From assembly GCA_021769025.1 (NCBI GenBank), contig JAETTS010000144.1, positions 1 through 11,876 on the forward strand: DNA of 11,876 nucleotides. The letters are read 5' to 3'. The first letter of the stretch is position 1. Each line of letters begins with the position of its first letter. This document shows positions 1 to 7,177 of the stretch, piece after piece. A model generated the notes under the pieces. That model was not told the DNA's origin and made no database searches. It saw only the letters and a program-made list of their open reading frames with translations. Both the position numbers and the translations under genes were made by a program. This DNA is from Enterocloster bolteae (GTDB lineage: Bacteria; Bacillota_A; Clostridia; Lachnospirales; Lachnospiraceae).

Positions 1-2
1 TA

Positions 3-311
3 GATGACCTGGACTATGGAAGAAGGTTCATTGATGCCTATAAGGACAAGAGGAGCAGGAAGCGTCTGGAATTTGATCTGCAGCAAAAGGGACTGGCCCA
101 GGAACAGAACCGCATGCTTTTGGAGGAGGGAGAGGTGCAGGAAGACAGCCAGATCAAGGCGTTCCTCAAGAAAAAGGGATATACGCCTGGCAGCGCCTCC
201 CCCAGGGAGCAGGCTAAGCTGATAGCTGCGCTGGCCAGAAAAGGGTTTTCTTATGACGCTGTTTACCGGAATCTGGGAGAGATGGGAGAAGATACTCCGT
301 CATTTGGTTGA
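3..311 (+). CDS. recX: RecX regulatory protein, C-terminal part (5' end outside window)
   Basis: The frame is open from the first bases to the TGA at 309-311, giving 102 residues with no start in view, so the gene is cut by the left edge. The visible part is helical and rich in charged residues. It carries two RecX-like three-helix units: one around DAYKDKRSRKRLEFDLQQKG and one around KAFLKKKGY followed by KLIAALARKGFSYDAVYRNL. RecX binds RecA filaments and modulates their recombinase and coprotease activity in the cytoplasm. A recX-rny order is common in Firmicutes, which supports the call. No clear terminator follows, and the rny promoter begins about 50 bases downstream. An internal ATG at 114 gives a shorter frame, but the reading frame continues upstream of it, so it is not the start. 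Confidence rests on helix pattern and neighbourhood, because the N-terminal repeat is not visible. Confidence 0.8.
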   Translation, partial: DDLDYGRRFIDAYKDKRSRKRLEFDLQQKGLAQEQNRMLLEEGEVQEDSQIKAFLKKKGYTPGSASPREQAKLIAALARKGFSYDAVYRNLGEMGEDTPSFG

Positions 312-361
312 TGGTGATTCCGTAGATGGGATTGATGTTCGGTTGATGTTGCGCAAGATAC

Positions 362-390
362 TTGACATAATGTACAAAACAGTTTAAAAT
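362..390 (+). promoter_or_regulatory. Sigma-A type promoter of rny
   Basis: A perfect -35 box TTGACA (362-367) is separated by 17 bases from TAAAAT (385-390), which is near-consensus spacing and sequence for a housekeeping sigma factor. Transcription would start near 397, leaving a leader of about 43 bases before the GTG of rny. The same pair of boxes with the same spacing recurs upstream of the glycoside hydrolase gene at 2200-2228. Confidence 0.8.
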
Positions 391-412
391 TGAGATGTTG
401 TATTTTTGTACA
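371..412 (+). promoter_or_regulatory. Inverted repeat across the rny promoter, possible operator
   Basis: TGTACAAAA (371-379) and TTTTGTACA (404-412) form a perfect 9-base inverted repeat separated by 24 bases. Each half includes the self-complementary hexamer TGTACA. The left arm lies in the -35/-10 spacer and the right arm in the first transcribed bases. This placement suits a repressor or a DNA-bending regulator. No regulator is assigned, and an AT-rich chance match cannot be excluded. Confidence 0.4.
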
Positions 413-425
413 ATGAAAACTAAAT

Positions 426-433
426 AAGGAGGT
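426..433 (+). promoter_or_regulatory. Strong ribosome binding site fixing the GTG start of rny
   Basis: AAGGAGGT ends six bases before the GTG at 440. The match to the anti-Shine-Dalgarno sequence is essentially full length, and it makes the GTG the start even though it is not ATG. Confidence 0.85.
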
Positions 434-439
434 GCTCCT

Positions 440-2002
440 GTGTCAACAACAATCGTGATATCTGTATTGATTACGGTATTGTTTACGATAATTATTGTGG
501 CTCCTATTACCTGGGGATTGGCGATCGCACACCGCAAGAAGACTTATGAAAGCAAAATTGGCAGTGCAGAGGAAAAGTCCAGAGAGATAATAGATGAAGC
601 ATTAAGGACCGCAGAGACAAAGAAGCGAGAAGCTCTCCTGGAAGCAAAGGAAGAGTCTCTTAAGACCAAGAATGAATTGGAGAAGGAGACAAAGGAAAGA
701 AGGGCAGAGCTGCAACGGTATGAACGGCGAGTATTAAGTAAAGAAGAGAATTTGGACAAGAAGTCCGAGACATTGGAACGCAGAGAAGCAAGCATAACAG
801 CACGTGAAGACAACTTAAACAAGAAGCTGGCGGAAGCAGAAGAACTTCGTGGCAAGAGGCAGCAGGAATTAGAACGGATTTCGGGACTGACCTCTGAGCA
901 GGCGAAAGAGTATTTGCTGAAATCTGTGGAAGATGACGTGAAGCACGATACAGCAAAGATGATCAAGGAGATGGAGAACAGAGCCAAGGAAGAAGCGGAA
1001 AAAAAGGCGAAGGAGTACATCGTAGCTGCGATTCAGCGATGTGCAGCAGATCATGTGGCGGAGACGACAGTATCCGTGGTTCAACTTCCCAATGATGAGA
1101 TGAAAGGCCGCATTATAGGAAGAGAAGGCCGCAATATCCGTACTTTGGAGACAATGACCGGTGTGGAGTTGATTATTGATGATACACCGGAGGCAGTGGT
1201 TTTGTCAGGATTCGATCCTGTCAGGCGAGAAGTAGCGAGAATCGCCTTGGAACGTCTGGTGGTAGATGGACGTATCCATCCAGCCAGAATTGAAGAGATG
1301 GTGGAAAAAGCACAGAGAGAAGTGGAAGCCAGTATGCGGGAAGAGGGCGAGGCTGCCACCTTGGAGGTAGGCATTCATGGGATTCATCCTGAGTTGGTAA
1401 AACTTCTTGGAAGAATGAAGTTCAGAACCAGTTATGGGCAGAATGCACTTAAGCATTCCATTGAAGTATCACATTTATCAGGGCTTTTAGCCGGGGAGAT
1501 CGGTGTAGATATCCGTATGGCTAAACGTGCCGGTTTATTACATGACATTGGTAAATCCATTGACCATGAAGTGGAAGGCTCTCACGTAAAATTGGGATCA
1601 GAGCTTTGTAAGAAGTATAAAGAGTCTGCAGTAGTAGTGAATGCTGTGGAATCTCATCATGGCGATGTTGAGCCAGAGAGTCTGATTGCTTGTATTGTTC
1701 AGGCGGCGGATGCCATATCAGCTGCCAGGCCAGGCGCAAGAAGAGAGACTCTGGAGACATATACCAACAGGCTTAAGCAGTTGGAAGAGATTACCGATTC
1801 CTTCAAGGGAGTTGATAAATCTTATGCAATTCAGGCAGGACGGGAAGTCCGTGTTATGGTGGTTCCGGAACAGATCAATGATGATGATATGGTCCTTTTG
1901 GCAAGAAATATTTCTAAGAAAATTGAGGAGTCCATGGAATATCCAGGACAGATTCGCGTCAACGTGATTCGCGAGTCAAGAGTTACCGATTATGCGAAGT
2001 AA
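440..2002 (+). CDS. rny: Ribonuclease Y (membrane-anchored endoribonuclease)
   Basis: This 520-residue protein matches RNase Y in length and architecture. Residues about 5-27 form a single N-terminal membrane helix. Residues about 30-190 are a highly charged coiled coil. A KH RNA-binding domain follows with a GREG loop (227-230) inside [15 protein letters not shown]. An HD metal-dependent phosphohydrolase domain comes next, with KHS (His339) and the HD pair His368-Asp369 in [12 protein letters not shown], plus a later ESHHGD motif. In Firmicutes the enzyme initiates decay and processing of many mRNAs and riboswitch leaders from the inner face of the membrane. The start is the GTG preceded by AAGGAGGT. 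The gene has its own promoter and two terminators directly behind it, so it appears monocistronic. The reading frame is intact and all diagnostic residues are present. Confidence 0.97.
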   Translation: MSTTIVISVLITVLFTIIIVAPITWGLAIAHRKKTYESKIGSAEEKSREIIDEALRTAETKKREALLEAKEESLKTKNELEKETKERRAELQRYERRVLSKEENLDKKSETLERREASITAREDNLNKKLAEAEELRGKRQQELERISGLTSEQAKEYLLKSVEDDVKHDTAKMIKEMENRAKEEAEKKAKEYIVAAIQRCAADHVAETTVSVVQLPNDEMKGRIIGREGRNIRTLETMTGVELIIDDTPEAVVLSGFDPVRREVARIALERLVVDGRIHPARIEEMVEKAQREVEASMREEGEAATLEVGIHGIHPELVKLLGRMKFRTSYGQNALKHSIEVSHLSGLLAGEIGVDIRMAKRAGLLHDIGKSIDHEVEGSHVKLGSELCKKYKESAVVVNAVESHHGDVEPESLIACIVQAADAISAARPGARRETLETYTNRLKQLEEITDSFKGVDKSYAIQAGREVRVMVVPEQINDDDMVLLARNISKKIEESMEYPGQIRVNVIRESRVTDYAK

Positions 2003-2020
2003 TGGTTAGAGTGAAAGATG

Positions 2021-2071
2021 AATGCCCTGAGACTGTAGGGATTTCATATCCTGTATGGGCGGGGCATTTTT
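2021..2071 (+). terminator. Intrinsic terminator 1 after rny
   Basis: AATGCCC (2021-2027) pairs with GGGCATT (2062-2068), and a T run reaches 2071. The interior can form a smaller GGAT/ATCC helix around TTCAT, so the structure is a long, partly imperfect hairpin. It begins 18 bases after the rny stop codon. Confidence 0.75.
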
Positions 2072-2086
2072 AAATTTCCAGAAAGA

Positions 2087-2116
2087 GGGTTGATGAAGTA
2101 TCGTCAATCCTTTTTT
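2087..2116 (+). terminator. Intrinsic terminator 2 after rny
   Basis: GGGTTGATGA (2087-2096) pairs over ten positions with TCGTCAATCC (2101-2110), including two G-T wobbles, around the loop AGTA. Six T residues follow. This is a compact classical terminator. With the preceding one it forms a tandem pair isolating rny from the glycoside hydrolase gene. Confidence 0.85.
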
Positions 2117-2199
2117 GTTTTGCCGGATAGAATGCGGTCACCAGAACTGAGACAGTTAAATGGCATCCGGGTGCATTTATTCACGAATTTATTGGAATA

Positions 2200-2228
2200 T
2201 TGACATACTTGGCTTGGAGGGATAAAAT
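2200..2228 (+). promoter_or_regulatory. Sigma-A type promoter of the glycoside hydrolase operon
   Basis: TTGACA (2200-2205), a 17-base spacer and TAAAAT (2223-2228) reproduce the boxes and spacing of the rny promoter. Transcription would start near 2235, giving a leader of about 70 bases. No inverted repeat like the one at rny overlaps it. Confidence 0.75.
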
Positions 2229-2241
2229 ACATACAAGAGTT

Positions 2242-2262
2242 GGCTGCCTAAAATTAGGTGCC
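2242..2262 (+). promoter_or_regulatory. Small hairpin in the glycoside hydrolase leader
   Basis: GGC-T-GCCTA and TAGGTGCC can pair as an eight-base-pair stem with one bulged T and the loop AAAT. No T run follows, so it is not a terminator. It lies about 30 bases upstream of the ribosome site and may affect mRNA stability or serve as a protein-binding element. The role is unknown. Confidence 0.35.
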
Positions 2263-2305
2263 AGAGAGTCCGAAAATACATTCATATAAACGAAGGAGGA
2301 GCCAT

Positions 2306-4906
2306 ATGCTGAGAAAACGTACGTTTACTGGTTCTAAGTCAAACGATATTACCCCCAGAGAGACTGAACACCGTCTGCTGGCCAGAAAGGCAGCAGCGGA
2401 AGGGTTTGTTCTTCTGAAAAATGAGGATGGGGTTTTGCCGATCTCAACAGATTGCAAGATTGCACTCTATGGTGCAGGTGCGGTTATGACCATTAAGGGA
2501 GGAACCGGTTCCGGAGATGTAAATGAAAGAGACTGTGTGACCATCAAGCAGGGGTTGGAGAATGCAGGTTATGTCCTTACAACCAATGAGTGGCTTGAGT
2601 CTTACAGAGAACTTTATAACAGAGCTCGAATCGACTGGCGGGATGGTATTTTGGCCAGTTTGCCCCGGTATCAGAACAACTTTTTTGAGGCATATTCCAC
2701 CGCTCCATTTCAGATCCCATGCGGAGATGCCATAGATGTAGAAGCAGCAAAACAGGATGGCGCGGATATCGCCATGTTTGTCTTAAGCCGTATCGCAGGC
2801 GAGAACGCAGATCGTCATGACCGTCCGGGGGATTACTTTGTCACAGAGGAGGAGAAAGCACTGGTCACTCAAATTTGCCAGGCCTATAAAACGGTTATTC
2901 TGGTTATCAATACCGGAGGGCTTATTGATCTTGCATTTACAGAGGAACTTCCCAATATCCGTGGGATTCTTCAGTTCATGCAGGCAGGACAGGAAGGCGG
3001 AAGTGCATTTGCCGATGTGGTCAGCGGGAAGGTCTCTCCGTCTGGCAAGATGACAGATACCTGGGCCCTGGATTATAACGACTATCCCAACGCCTCCTAT
3101 TTCAGCCATAAGAGCGGCAATGTATACAAGGAGGAGTATAAAGAAGGGATCTACGTAGGGTATCGCTACTTTGATACCTATGATATTCCGGTGCGTTATT
3201 GTTTTGGATATGGATGTTCTTATACGCAGTTTCAGTGGAAAGCAGGAGCAATTTCCGTAAATGGACTGGAAGCAGATAGGGAACAGGCCAAAGCGGGAGG
3301 TGGGCCTGCGGTCTCAATCGAGGTGGAAGTGAAAAACACAGGTTCCCGCTATGCAGGTAAGGAAGTCATGCAGGTGTATGTTTCCTGTCCCCAGGGGAAG
3401 CTGGAGAAGGAATTTCGCCGTCTGGCAGGTTTTGGAAAGACAAAGGAATTGAAGGCAGGGGAAGGACAGAAAATGAAAATTTCCTTTGCCCTTTATCAGC
3501 TGGCTTCTTATGACGAGGCGCAAGCGGCATGGATTCTGGAAAAAGGAACCTATGGCATCTGGGTAGGTGATTCCCTGGCCAGCGCAGAATTGGCCGGCTC
3601 TATTGTGCTGGATGAAGATGCACGGATGGTACAGTGCAGGCATATCTGTGAAAGAAAGGAAGGGCTGGAAGAGAAGCATCAGAACCCGGATAAGAGGATG
3701 GCAAAGGAAGCAGCTTGGCTTGCGATTGCAGAGGGTTTGCAGAAGGTGAGTGTAAAAGCCGCTGACATTAAGACAGAATGCATTGACTATGGGAAAGATG
3801 TAGGTGCAGATTTCACAAAAGCACAGAAACTTGTAGATTCCTTGACATTGCAGCAGCGCGTAGCCTTTGCAACAGGGGATATCAGCAGGGGCCAGAATCC
3901 CCTTGGCTCTGCCGGCCAAAGTGTTCCTGGTGCGGCGGCAGAGACGGTTCCTGTGGCGGAAGCAGCTCCCTGGAATGTGGCAAGCATTGTCTTGGCAGAT
4001 GGCCCCGCAGGGCTTCGTTTGAGTCGTGAATACCAGGTAAAGGATGGGGCGATTGTGCCAGGAGATTTCCTGGATGCGTTGGAAGGCGGCTTTTTCGCTC
4101 CGAAGAAAGAGAAGACAGGAACCACTTACTATCAGTATTGTACGGCGATTCCTGTGGGGACTCTTCTTGCACAGACCTGGAATGTGGAACTGATAAAGGA
4201 AATGGGAGAGATGATCGGCCGGGAGATGCAGCTTTTTGAGGTCACTTTGTGGCTGGCACCTGGCATGAACATACATAGAAACCCACTTTGCGGGCGCAAC
4301 TTTGAATACTATTCGGAAGATCCCTTACTCTCCGGCATGATGGCAGCTGCCATAACCCTTGGCGTTCAGAAGGTGCCGGGCTGCGGAACGACCATCAAGC
4401 ATTTTGCCTGCAACAATCAAGAAGACAACCGCATGGGATCAGATAGTATTATATCAGAGAGAACACTTCGTGAGATCTATCTGAAAGGCTTTGAGATTGC
4501 AGTAAAAAATGCTCAGCCTATGTCTATCATGACCTCTTATAACATGATTAACGGGGTTCATGCGGCAAACTGCCATGATATCTGTACGAAGGCGGCAAGA
4601 AACGAGTGGGGATTTGCCGGTGCCATCATGACAGACTGGACTACCACCACCAATTCTACGGCAGGAGAATGTACGGCATCTGGCTGCATGAACGCCGGAA
4701 ATGATATGGTGATGCCAGGAGCAGAAGCAGACCATGAAGAAATCTATAGAGCGTTGGAGAAAGGAACCCTGGATGAGAAGCAGCTGGACAGATGTGTGCG
4801 CAACACCATTCATCTGATCCTGCAGTCCAATCAGTATGATGATGCGGTAAGCTATGGAGAACAGTTCCATTCCCTGGATACTTATATGAGAGCAGAAGCG
4901 GAATGA
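2306..4906 (+). CDS. Glycoside hydrolase family 3 (beta-glucosidase-like), reversed domain order
   Basis: This 866-residue protein hydrolyses, by family, terminal beta-linked sugars from oligosaccharides. It has no signal peptide and should be cytoplasmic. Domain order is inverted relative to most GH3 enzymes. The alpha/beta sandwich domain comes first, opening with LARKAAAEGFVLLKNEDGVLP. It contains SRIAGENADR, whose Glu166 is a candidate acid/base. A fibronectin III-like domain follows at about 335-415 (EVMQVYVSCPQGKLEKEFRRL). The TIM barrel is last, about 508-860, with ADGPAGLR (Asp565), KHF (Lys698-His699) and MTDW, whose Asp777 is the expected nucleophile. All the key motifs are present. 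The ATG at 2306 follows GAAGGAGGA closely. A GTG at 2258 would add 16 residues but has no ribosome site. The stop codon overlaps a possible ATG of the next gene. Substrate (glucoside, xyloside or other) cannot be read from the sequence. Confidence 0.93.
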   Translation: MLRKRTFTGSKSNDITPRETEHRLLARKAAAEGFVLLKNEDGVLPISTDCKIALYGAGAVMTIKGGTGSGDVNERDCVTIKQGLENAGYVLTTNEWLESYRELYNRARIDWRDGILASLPRYQNNFFEAYSTAPFQIPCGDAIDVEAAKQDGADIAMFVLSRIAGENADRHDRPGDYFVTEEEKALVTQICQAYKTVILVINTGGLIDLAFTEELPNIRGILQFMQAGQEGGSAFADVVSGKVSPSGKMTDTWALDYNDYPNASYFSHKSGNVYKEEYKEGIYVGYRYFDTYDIPVRYCFGYGCSYTQFQWKAGAISVNGLEADREQAKAGGGPAVSIEVEVKNTGSRYAGKEVMQVYVSCPQGKLEKEFRRLAGFGKTKELKAGEGQKMKISFALYQLASYDEAQAAWILEKGTYGIWVGDSLASAELAGSIVLDEDARMVQCRHICERKEGLEEKHQNPDKRMAKEAAWLAIAEGLQKVSVKAADIKTECIDYGKDVGADFTKAQKLVDSLTLQQRVAFATGDISRGQNPLGSAGQSVPGAAAETVPVAEAAPWNVASIVLADGPAGLRLSREYQVKDGAIVPGDFLDALEGGFFAPKKEKTGTTYYQYCTAIPVGTLLAQTWNVELIKEMGEMIGREMQLFEVTLWLAPGMNIHRNPLCGRNFEYYSEDPLLSGMMAAAITLGVQKVPGCGTTIKHFACNNQEDNRMGSDSIISERTLREIYLKGFEIAVKNAQPMSIMTSYNMINGVHAANCHDICTKAARNEWGFAGAIMTDWTTTTNSTAGECTASGCMNAGNDMVMPGAEADHEEIYRALEKGTLDEKQLDRCVRNTIHLILQSNQYDDAVSYGEQFHSLDTYMRAEAE

Positions 4907-4938
4907 CAGAAGGAACAAAATCCGAGAGGAGGTTAAGA

Positions 4939-5745
4939 TTGAAAAGGGCAAAGAAGACAGCGGTTCTGTTGACGCTTATCCTGGTATTTGTGACAGGATT
5001 AAGCATGCAGGCCCTAGCTGCCAAGAAGCTTACAGAGGTGTCCATCACAGTAAGCCATGATTTTAAGGTGGGAGGACACGTAAGCACCAATGATGTGGAG
5101 GTTACAACCAAAAGCAACCGATATTCCGTAAGTGATATCGAGATCATGAATGAGATCGATGACTGGGGAAACAGTGATACACCAGTGCTAGAAGTGACTT
5201 TGGAGGCGGAAGACGGATATTATTTTTCCCTTGTAAAATCTACGATCAAAGTAAATGGCGGAACCTACATAAGTGGGACAAGAAAAGGAACCAGTTCTGT
5301 AACCTTAAAAATACAGCTGCCCTCCTTGAGAGGGCAGGTGGGGGAACTTAGCAGGGCATATTGGAGTACACAGACAGCAGGAAGCTGGAGTGAAACGTAT
5401 AATGTGGGATACTATGAACTCATTCTTTACCGGGACGGCAAGACAACCGGGGAAGTGCAGAAAGCAACCGGAACCACCTTTGATTTTGCTTCGATGATCT
5501 GGATCCTGGATGGAAATGGCTGGTGGTATCACAACGGAAACGGCAATTATACAGCCAATGACTGGCAATTGATTGACGGAAAATGGTATTTCTTTGATTC
5601 CAGAGGATACATGGTGACAGGCTGGATTGAATGGAGAGGAAACTCGTATTACTGTATGCCGGAAACTGGTAATCTTCTGGTAAACGGGATGGCACCTGAT
5701 GGAAGCGGCCGGAGAGTGGATTCTACCGGGGCGTGGGTACAATAG
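4939..5745 (+). CDS. Secreted protein with C-terminal choline/cell-wall-binding-type repeats
   Basis: The preferred start is the TTG at 4939, because AGAGGAGG (4925-4932) ends six bases before it. The product has 268 residues. It begins with a compact signal peptide: KRAKK, a hydrophobic run, then ALA-A with likely cleavage after residue 27. An ATG at 4903 overlapping the previous stop (ATGA) would add 12 residues but has no good ribosome site. Mature residues about 28-190 look beta-rich and match no family I recognise. From about residue 192, aromatic repeats (NGWWYHNGNGNYTANDW, DGKWYFFDSRGYMVTGW, RGNSYYCMPETGNLLVNG) resemble CW-binding repeats that hold proteins on the wall through choline or other glycans. 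It is probably co-transcribed with the glycoside hydrolase, but a secreted wall protein behind a cytosolic enzyme does not define a shared pathway. The N-terminal domain's function is unknown. Confidence 0.85.
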   Translation: MKRAKKTAVLLTLILVFVTGLSMQALAAKKLTEVSITVSHDFKVGGHVSTNDVEVTTKSNRYSVSDIEIMNEIDDWGNSDTPVLEVTLEAEDGYYFSLVKSTIKVNGGTYISGTRKGTSSVTLKIQLPSLRGQVGELSRAYWSTQTAGSWSETYNVGYYELILYRDGKTTGEVQKATGTTFDFASMIWILDGNGWWYHNGNGNYTANDWQLIDGKWYFFDSRGYMVTGWIEWRGNSYYCMPETGNLLVNGMAPDGSGRRVDSTGAWVQ

Positions 5746-5781
5746 CAGCTGTTGCGGCAAAGAAGTGAGATGGCTGTATAT

Positions 5782-5944
5782 GGAATAAGAAAATAAGAAA
5801 AGCTGAAAGCGGAATAAGAAGCCGGATGGGGAATGAGAAACCAAAAGCAGAATAAGAAAACCAAGGCGGAATAGGAAGCAGAAAGCAAAATGAGAAGCCA
5901 GAGGCAGAAGAAGTAGTAGAAAAGCAGAAAGCAGGGAAAATAAG
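5782..5944 (+). repeat. Degenerate 19-bp purine-rich tandem repeat
   Basis: Five successive exact 19-base units start at 5811, 5830, 5849, 5868 and 5887, with an approximate consensus GGAATAAGAAGCCAAAAGC. A 20-base variant at 5906 and a diverged last unit at 5926 run up to the start codon of the Nudix gene. A longer irregular first unit begins at 5782. The + strand is almost all A and G. The unit is not a multiple of three and contains stop codons, so this is not protein-coding on this strand. There are no unrelated spacers, so it is not a CRISPR array. The array fills most of the 199-base gap between the wall protein and the Nudix gene, where I see no clear terminator. Confidence 0.8.
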
Positions 5945-6487
5945 ATGGCAGACAGTGTTGTACGTTTAGACAGACAATTAAAATATCAGGGAACAATCCT
6001 TAAGATCTATGAAGATACAGTGATTGCCAATGGGCATGAGGCACACTGGGATTTTATTCATCATGACGGCGCGGCAGCGGTGCTTCCTGTGACGGAAGAC
6101 GGAAAGATCCTGATGGTTCGCCAGTACCGCAATGCCCTGGACCGGGAGACACTGGAGATTCCGGCAGGAAAGCTGGATGAGCCGGATGAGCCTAAAATTG
6201 AGTGTGCATACCGGGAGCTGGAGGAGGAGACCGGATACCGCTCGGAAAATCTGGAATATCTGATCAGTATCAATACCACGGTTGCATTCTGCGATGAGGC
6301 CATCGATATCTTTGTGGCCAGGAATCTGATTCCGTCCCATCAGCATCTGGATGAGGATGAGGTTATTGAGGTGGAGGCATGGGAATTGGATGACCTGCTA
6401 GGGCTGATCTATGACGGTAAGATGACAGACGGAAAGACAGTGGCTGCCATCACGGCTTATGCGGTGAAATGTGGAGGAAAACGGTAA
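5945..6487 (+). CDS. nudF: Nudix hydrolase, ADP-ribose pyrophosphatase type
   Basis: This 180-residue cytoplasmic enzyme would cleave ADP-ribose to AMP and ribose 5-phosphate, using divalent metal bound by the Nudix helix. The Nudix box spans residues 75-98. It starts with Gly75 in IPAGKLDEPDEPKIECAY and ends with RELEEETGY, with Arg90, Glu91, Glu94, Glu95 and Gly97 in the expected places. The upstream segments VLPVTEDGKILMVRQYRNALDRETLEIPAGK are typical of the ADP-ribose pyrophosphatase subgroup. The box has one extra residue between its first Gly and first Glu (G-x6-E rather than G-x5-E). The ATG at 5945 lies right after the purine-rich repeat and has only a weak GGGA-type ribosome site. 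The next gene is SpoIIM-like, and a nudF-spoIIM neighbourhood is also known from Bacillus subtilis. The symbol is by family resemblance; other nucleotide-sugar substrates remain possible. Confidence 0.9.
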   Translation: MADSVVRLDRQLKYQGTILKIYEDTVIANGHEAHWDFIHHDGAAAVLPVTEDGKILMVRQYRNALDRETLEIPAGKLDEPDEPKIECAYRELEEETGYRSENLEYLISINTTVAFCDEAIDIFVARNLIPSHQHLDEDEVIEVEAWELDDLLGLIYDGKMTDGKTVAAITAYAVKCGGKR

Positions 6488-6609
6488 TTGATGGGATAAA
6501 ATGTTTTCTGCTCTAAATGCCGTTCGTGGAATGGTAACACATGTACTGCCTGATACGAATAAACTCTTTCTTCCTGACATAAGCTGTAAAAAAAGTACAG
6601 GGGTTCCGG

Positions 6610-7128
6610 ATGAGGAAGATTCGCTTAGGGGCGTTTTCGGATGTGTTGTTTCTGCTTTTTGCGGCAGGGAGCATAATAGGGTGTGTCACAGCCAATCTGT
6701 TAAGCGGAGAACTGCTGAAACAGATTGGCTATTTTGATTCTGTATACCAATGGGAATATACTATGGGGATGGAGGAAAAGGGGATGCTCTGGAGGTATAC
6801 GGCAAGGAGGCGGTTTCTGGAGATGGGAATCGGTGGGCTGGTGGGGATGACGCCTCTGGCGAAATGGGCATTTGGCGGGATTGCGATGGTGTTTGGATTC
6901 AATAGCGGCCTTCTGATCTCCACATTTACACTGCAAAGCGGATGGATGGGGCTGTTTCATTTTTTGAAATCTGTGATGCCCCAGTGGATCTTCTATGGCC
7001 TTGGATGGGTGATTCTGGCTGCAGGCTGTGAGAATGGGCTGGAGAAGGCGAAGATTCGGATGTGGCTTTTGCTGGTTATTGCAATTCTGGCAGGTACTCT
7101 GCTGGAGGTATTCCTGAATTTTCGTTGA
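6610..7128 (+). CDS. spoIIM: SpoIIM-like (DUF95) multi-pass membrane protein
   Basis: The 172-residue protein is strongly hydrophobic, with predicted helices at about 10-32, 73-110 (possibly two), 115-140 and 148-168. The stretch VFGFNSGLLISTFTLQSGWMGLFHFLKSVMPQWIF matches the conserved SpoIIM pattern of a glycine-rich helix, a Gly-Trp-x-Gly turn and a Leu/Met-Pro-Gln turn. SpoIIM belongs to the SpoIID-SpoIIM-SpoIIP complex, which remodels septal peptidoglycan during engulfment in sporulation. The neighbouring nudF-like gene supports the assignment. It is somewhat shorter than the roughly 200-residue family norm. The start is the ATG at 6610, with a modest AGGGG ribosome site. A terminator follows 49 bases after the stop. 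It could instead be a SpoIIM paralogue without a sporulation role. Confidence 0.8.
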   Translation: MRKIRLGAFSDVLFLLFAAGSIIGCVTANLLSGELLKQIGYFDSVYQWEYTMGMEEKGMLWRYTARRRFLEMGIGGLVGMTPLAKWAFGGIAMVFGFNSGLLISTFTLQSGWMGLFHFLKSVMPQWIFYGLGWVILAAGCENGLEKAKIRMWLLLVIAILAGTLLEVFLNFR

Positions 7129-7177
7129 ATCCGGACAGGAGATGGTGAGAGTGATTTGATGGTATGGGTATCGTGTA

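Noticed and set aside
2123..2170. CCGGAT/ATCCGG inverted repeat upstream of the GH3 promoter
   Set aside because: Only six bases match, with a 36-base gap, and it is upstream of the promoter, so chance is a sufficient explanation.
2258..2305. GTG start adding 16 residues to the GH3 enzyme
   Set aside because: No ribosome site precedes it, the leader hairpin overlaps it, and the ATG at 2306 has a strong GAAGGAGGA site.
3314..4276. 320-codon open frame on the minus strand opposite the GH3 gene
   Set aside because: It lies wholly inside the GH3 gene, and its translation is rich in Cys, His and Pro with no domain pattern. It has the look of a codon-bias shadow.
5782..5944. CRISPR array
   Set aside because: The units abut with no unique spacers, they vary strongly, and no cas gene is present.
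5649..5996. 115-codon hydrophobic open frame on the minus strand across the purine repeat
   Set aside because: Its Leu/Phe/Ser/Tyr-rich stretch is what a pyrimidine-rich complement of the repeat must encode. The 19-base period changes frame at each unit, and both ends overlap real genes.
6488..6609. Sporulation sigma-factor promoter upstream of the spoIIM-like gene
   Set aside because: GATACGAATA near 6552 faintly recalls a sigma-E -10 box, but no matching -35 element stands at the right distance.
6501..6737. 78-codon frame between the Nudix and spoIIM-like genes
   Set aside because: It overlaps the spoIIM-like gene in another frame for over half its length, has no ribosome site and shows no recognisable pattern.
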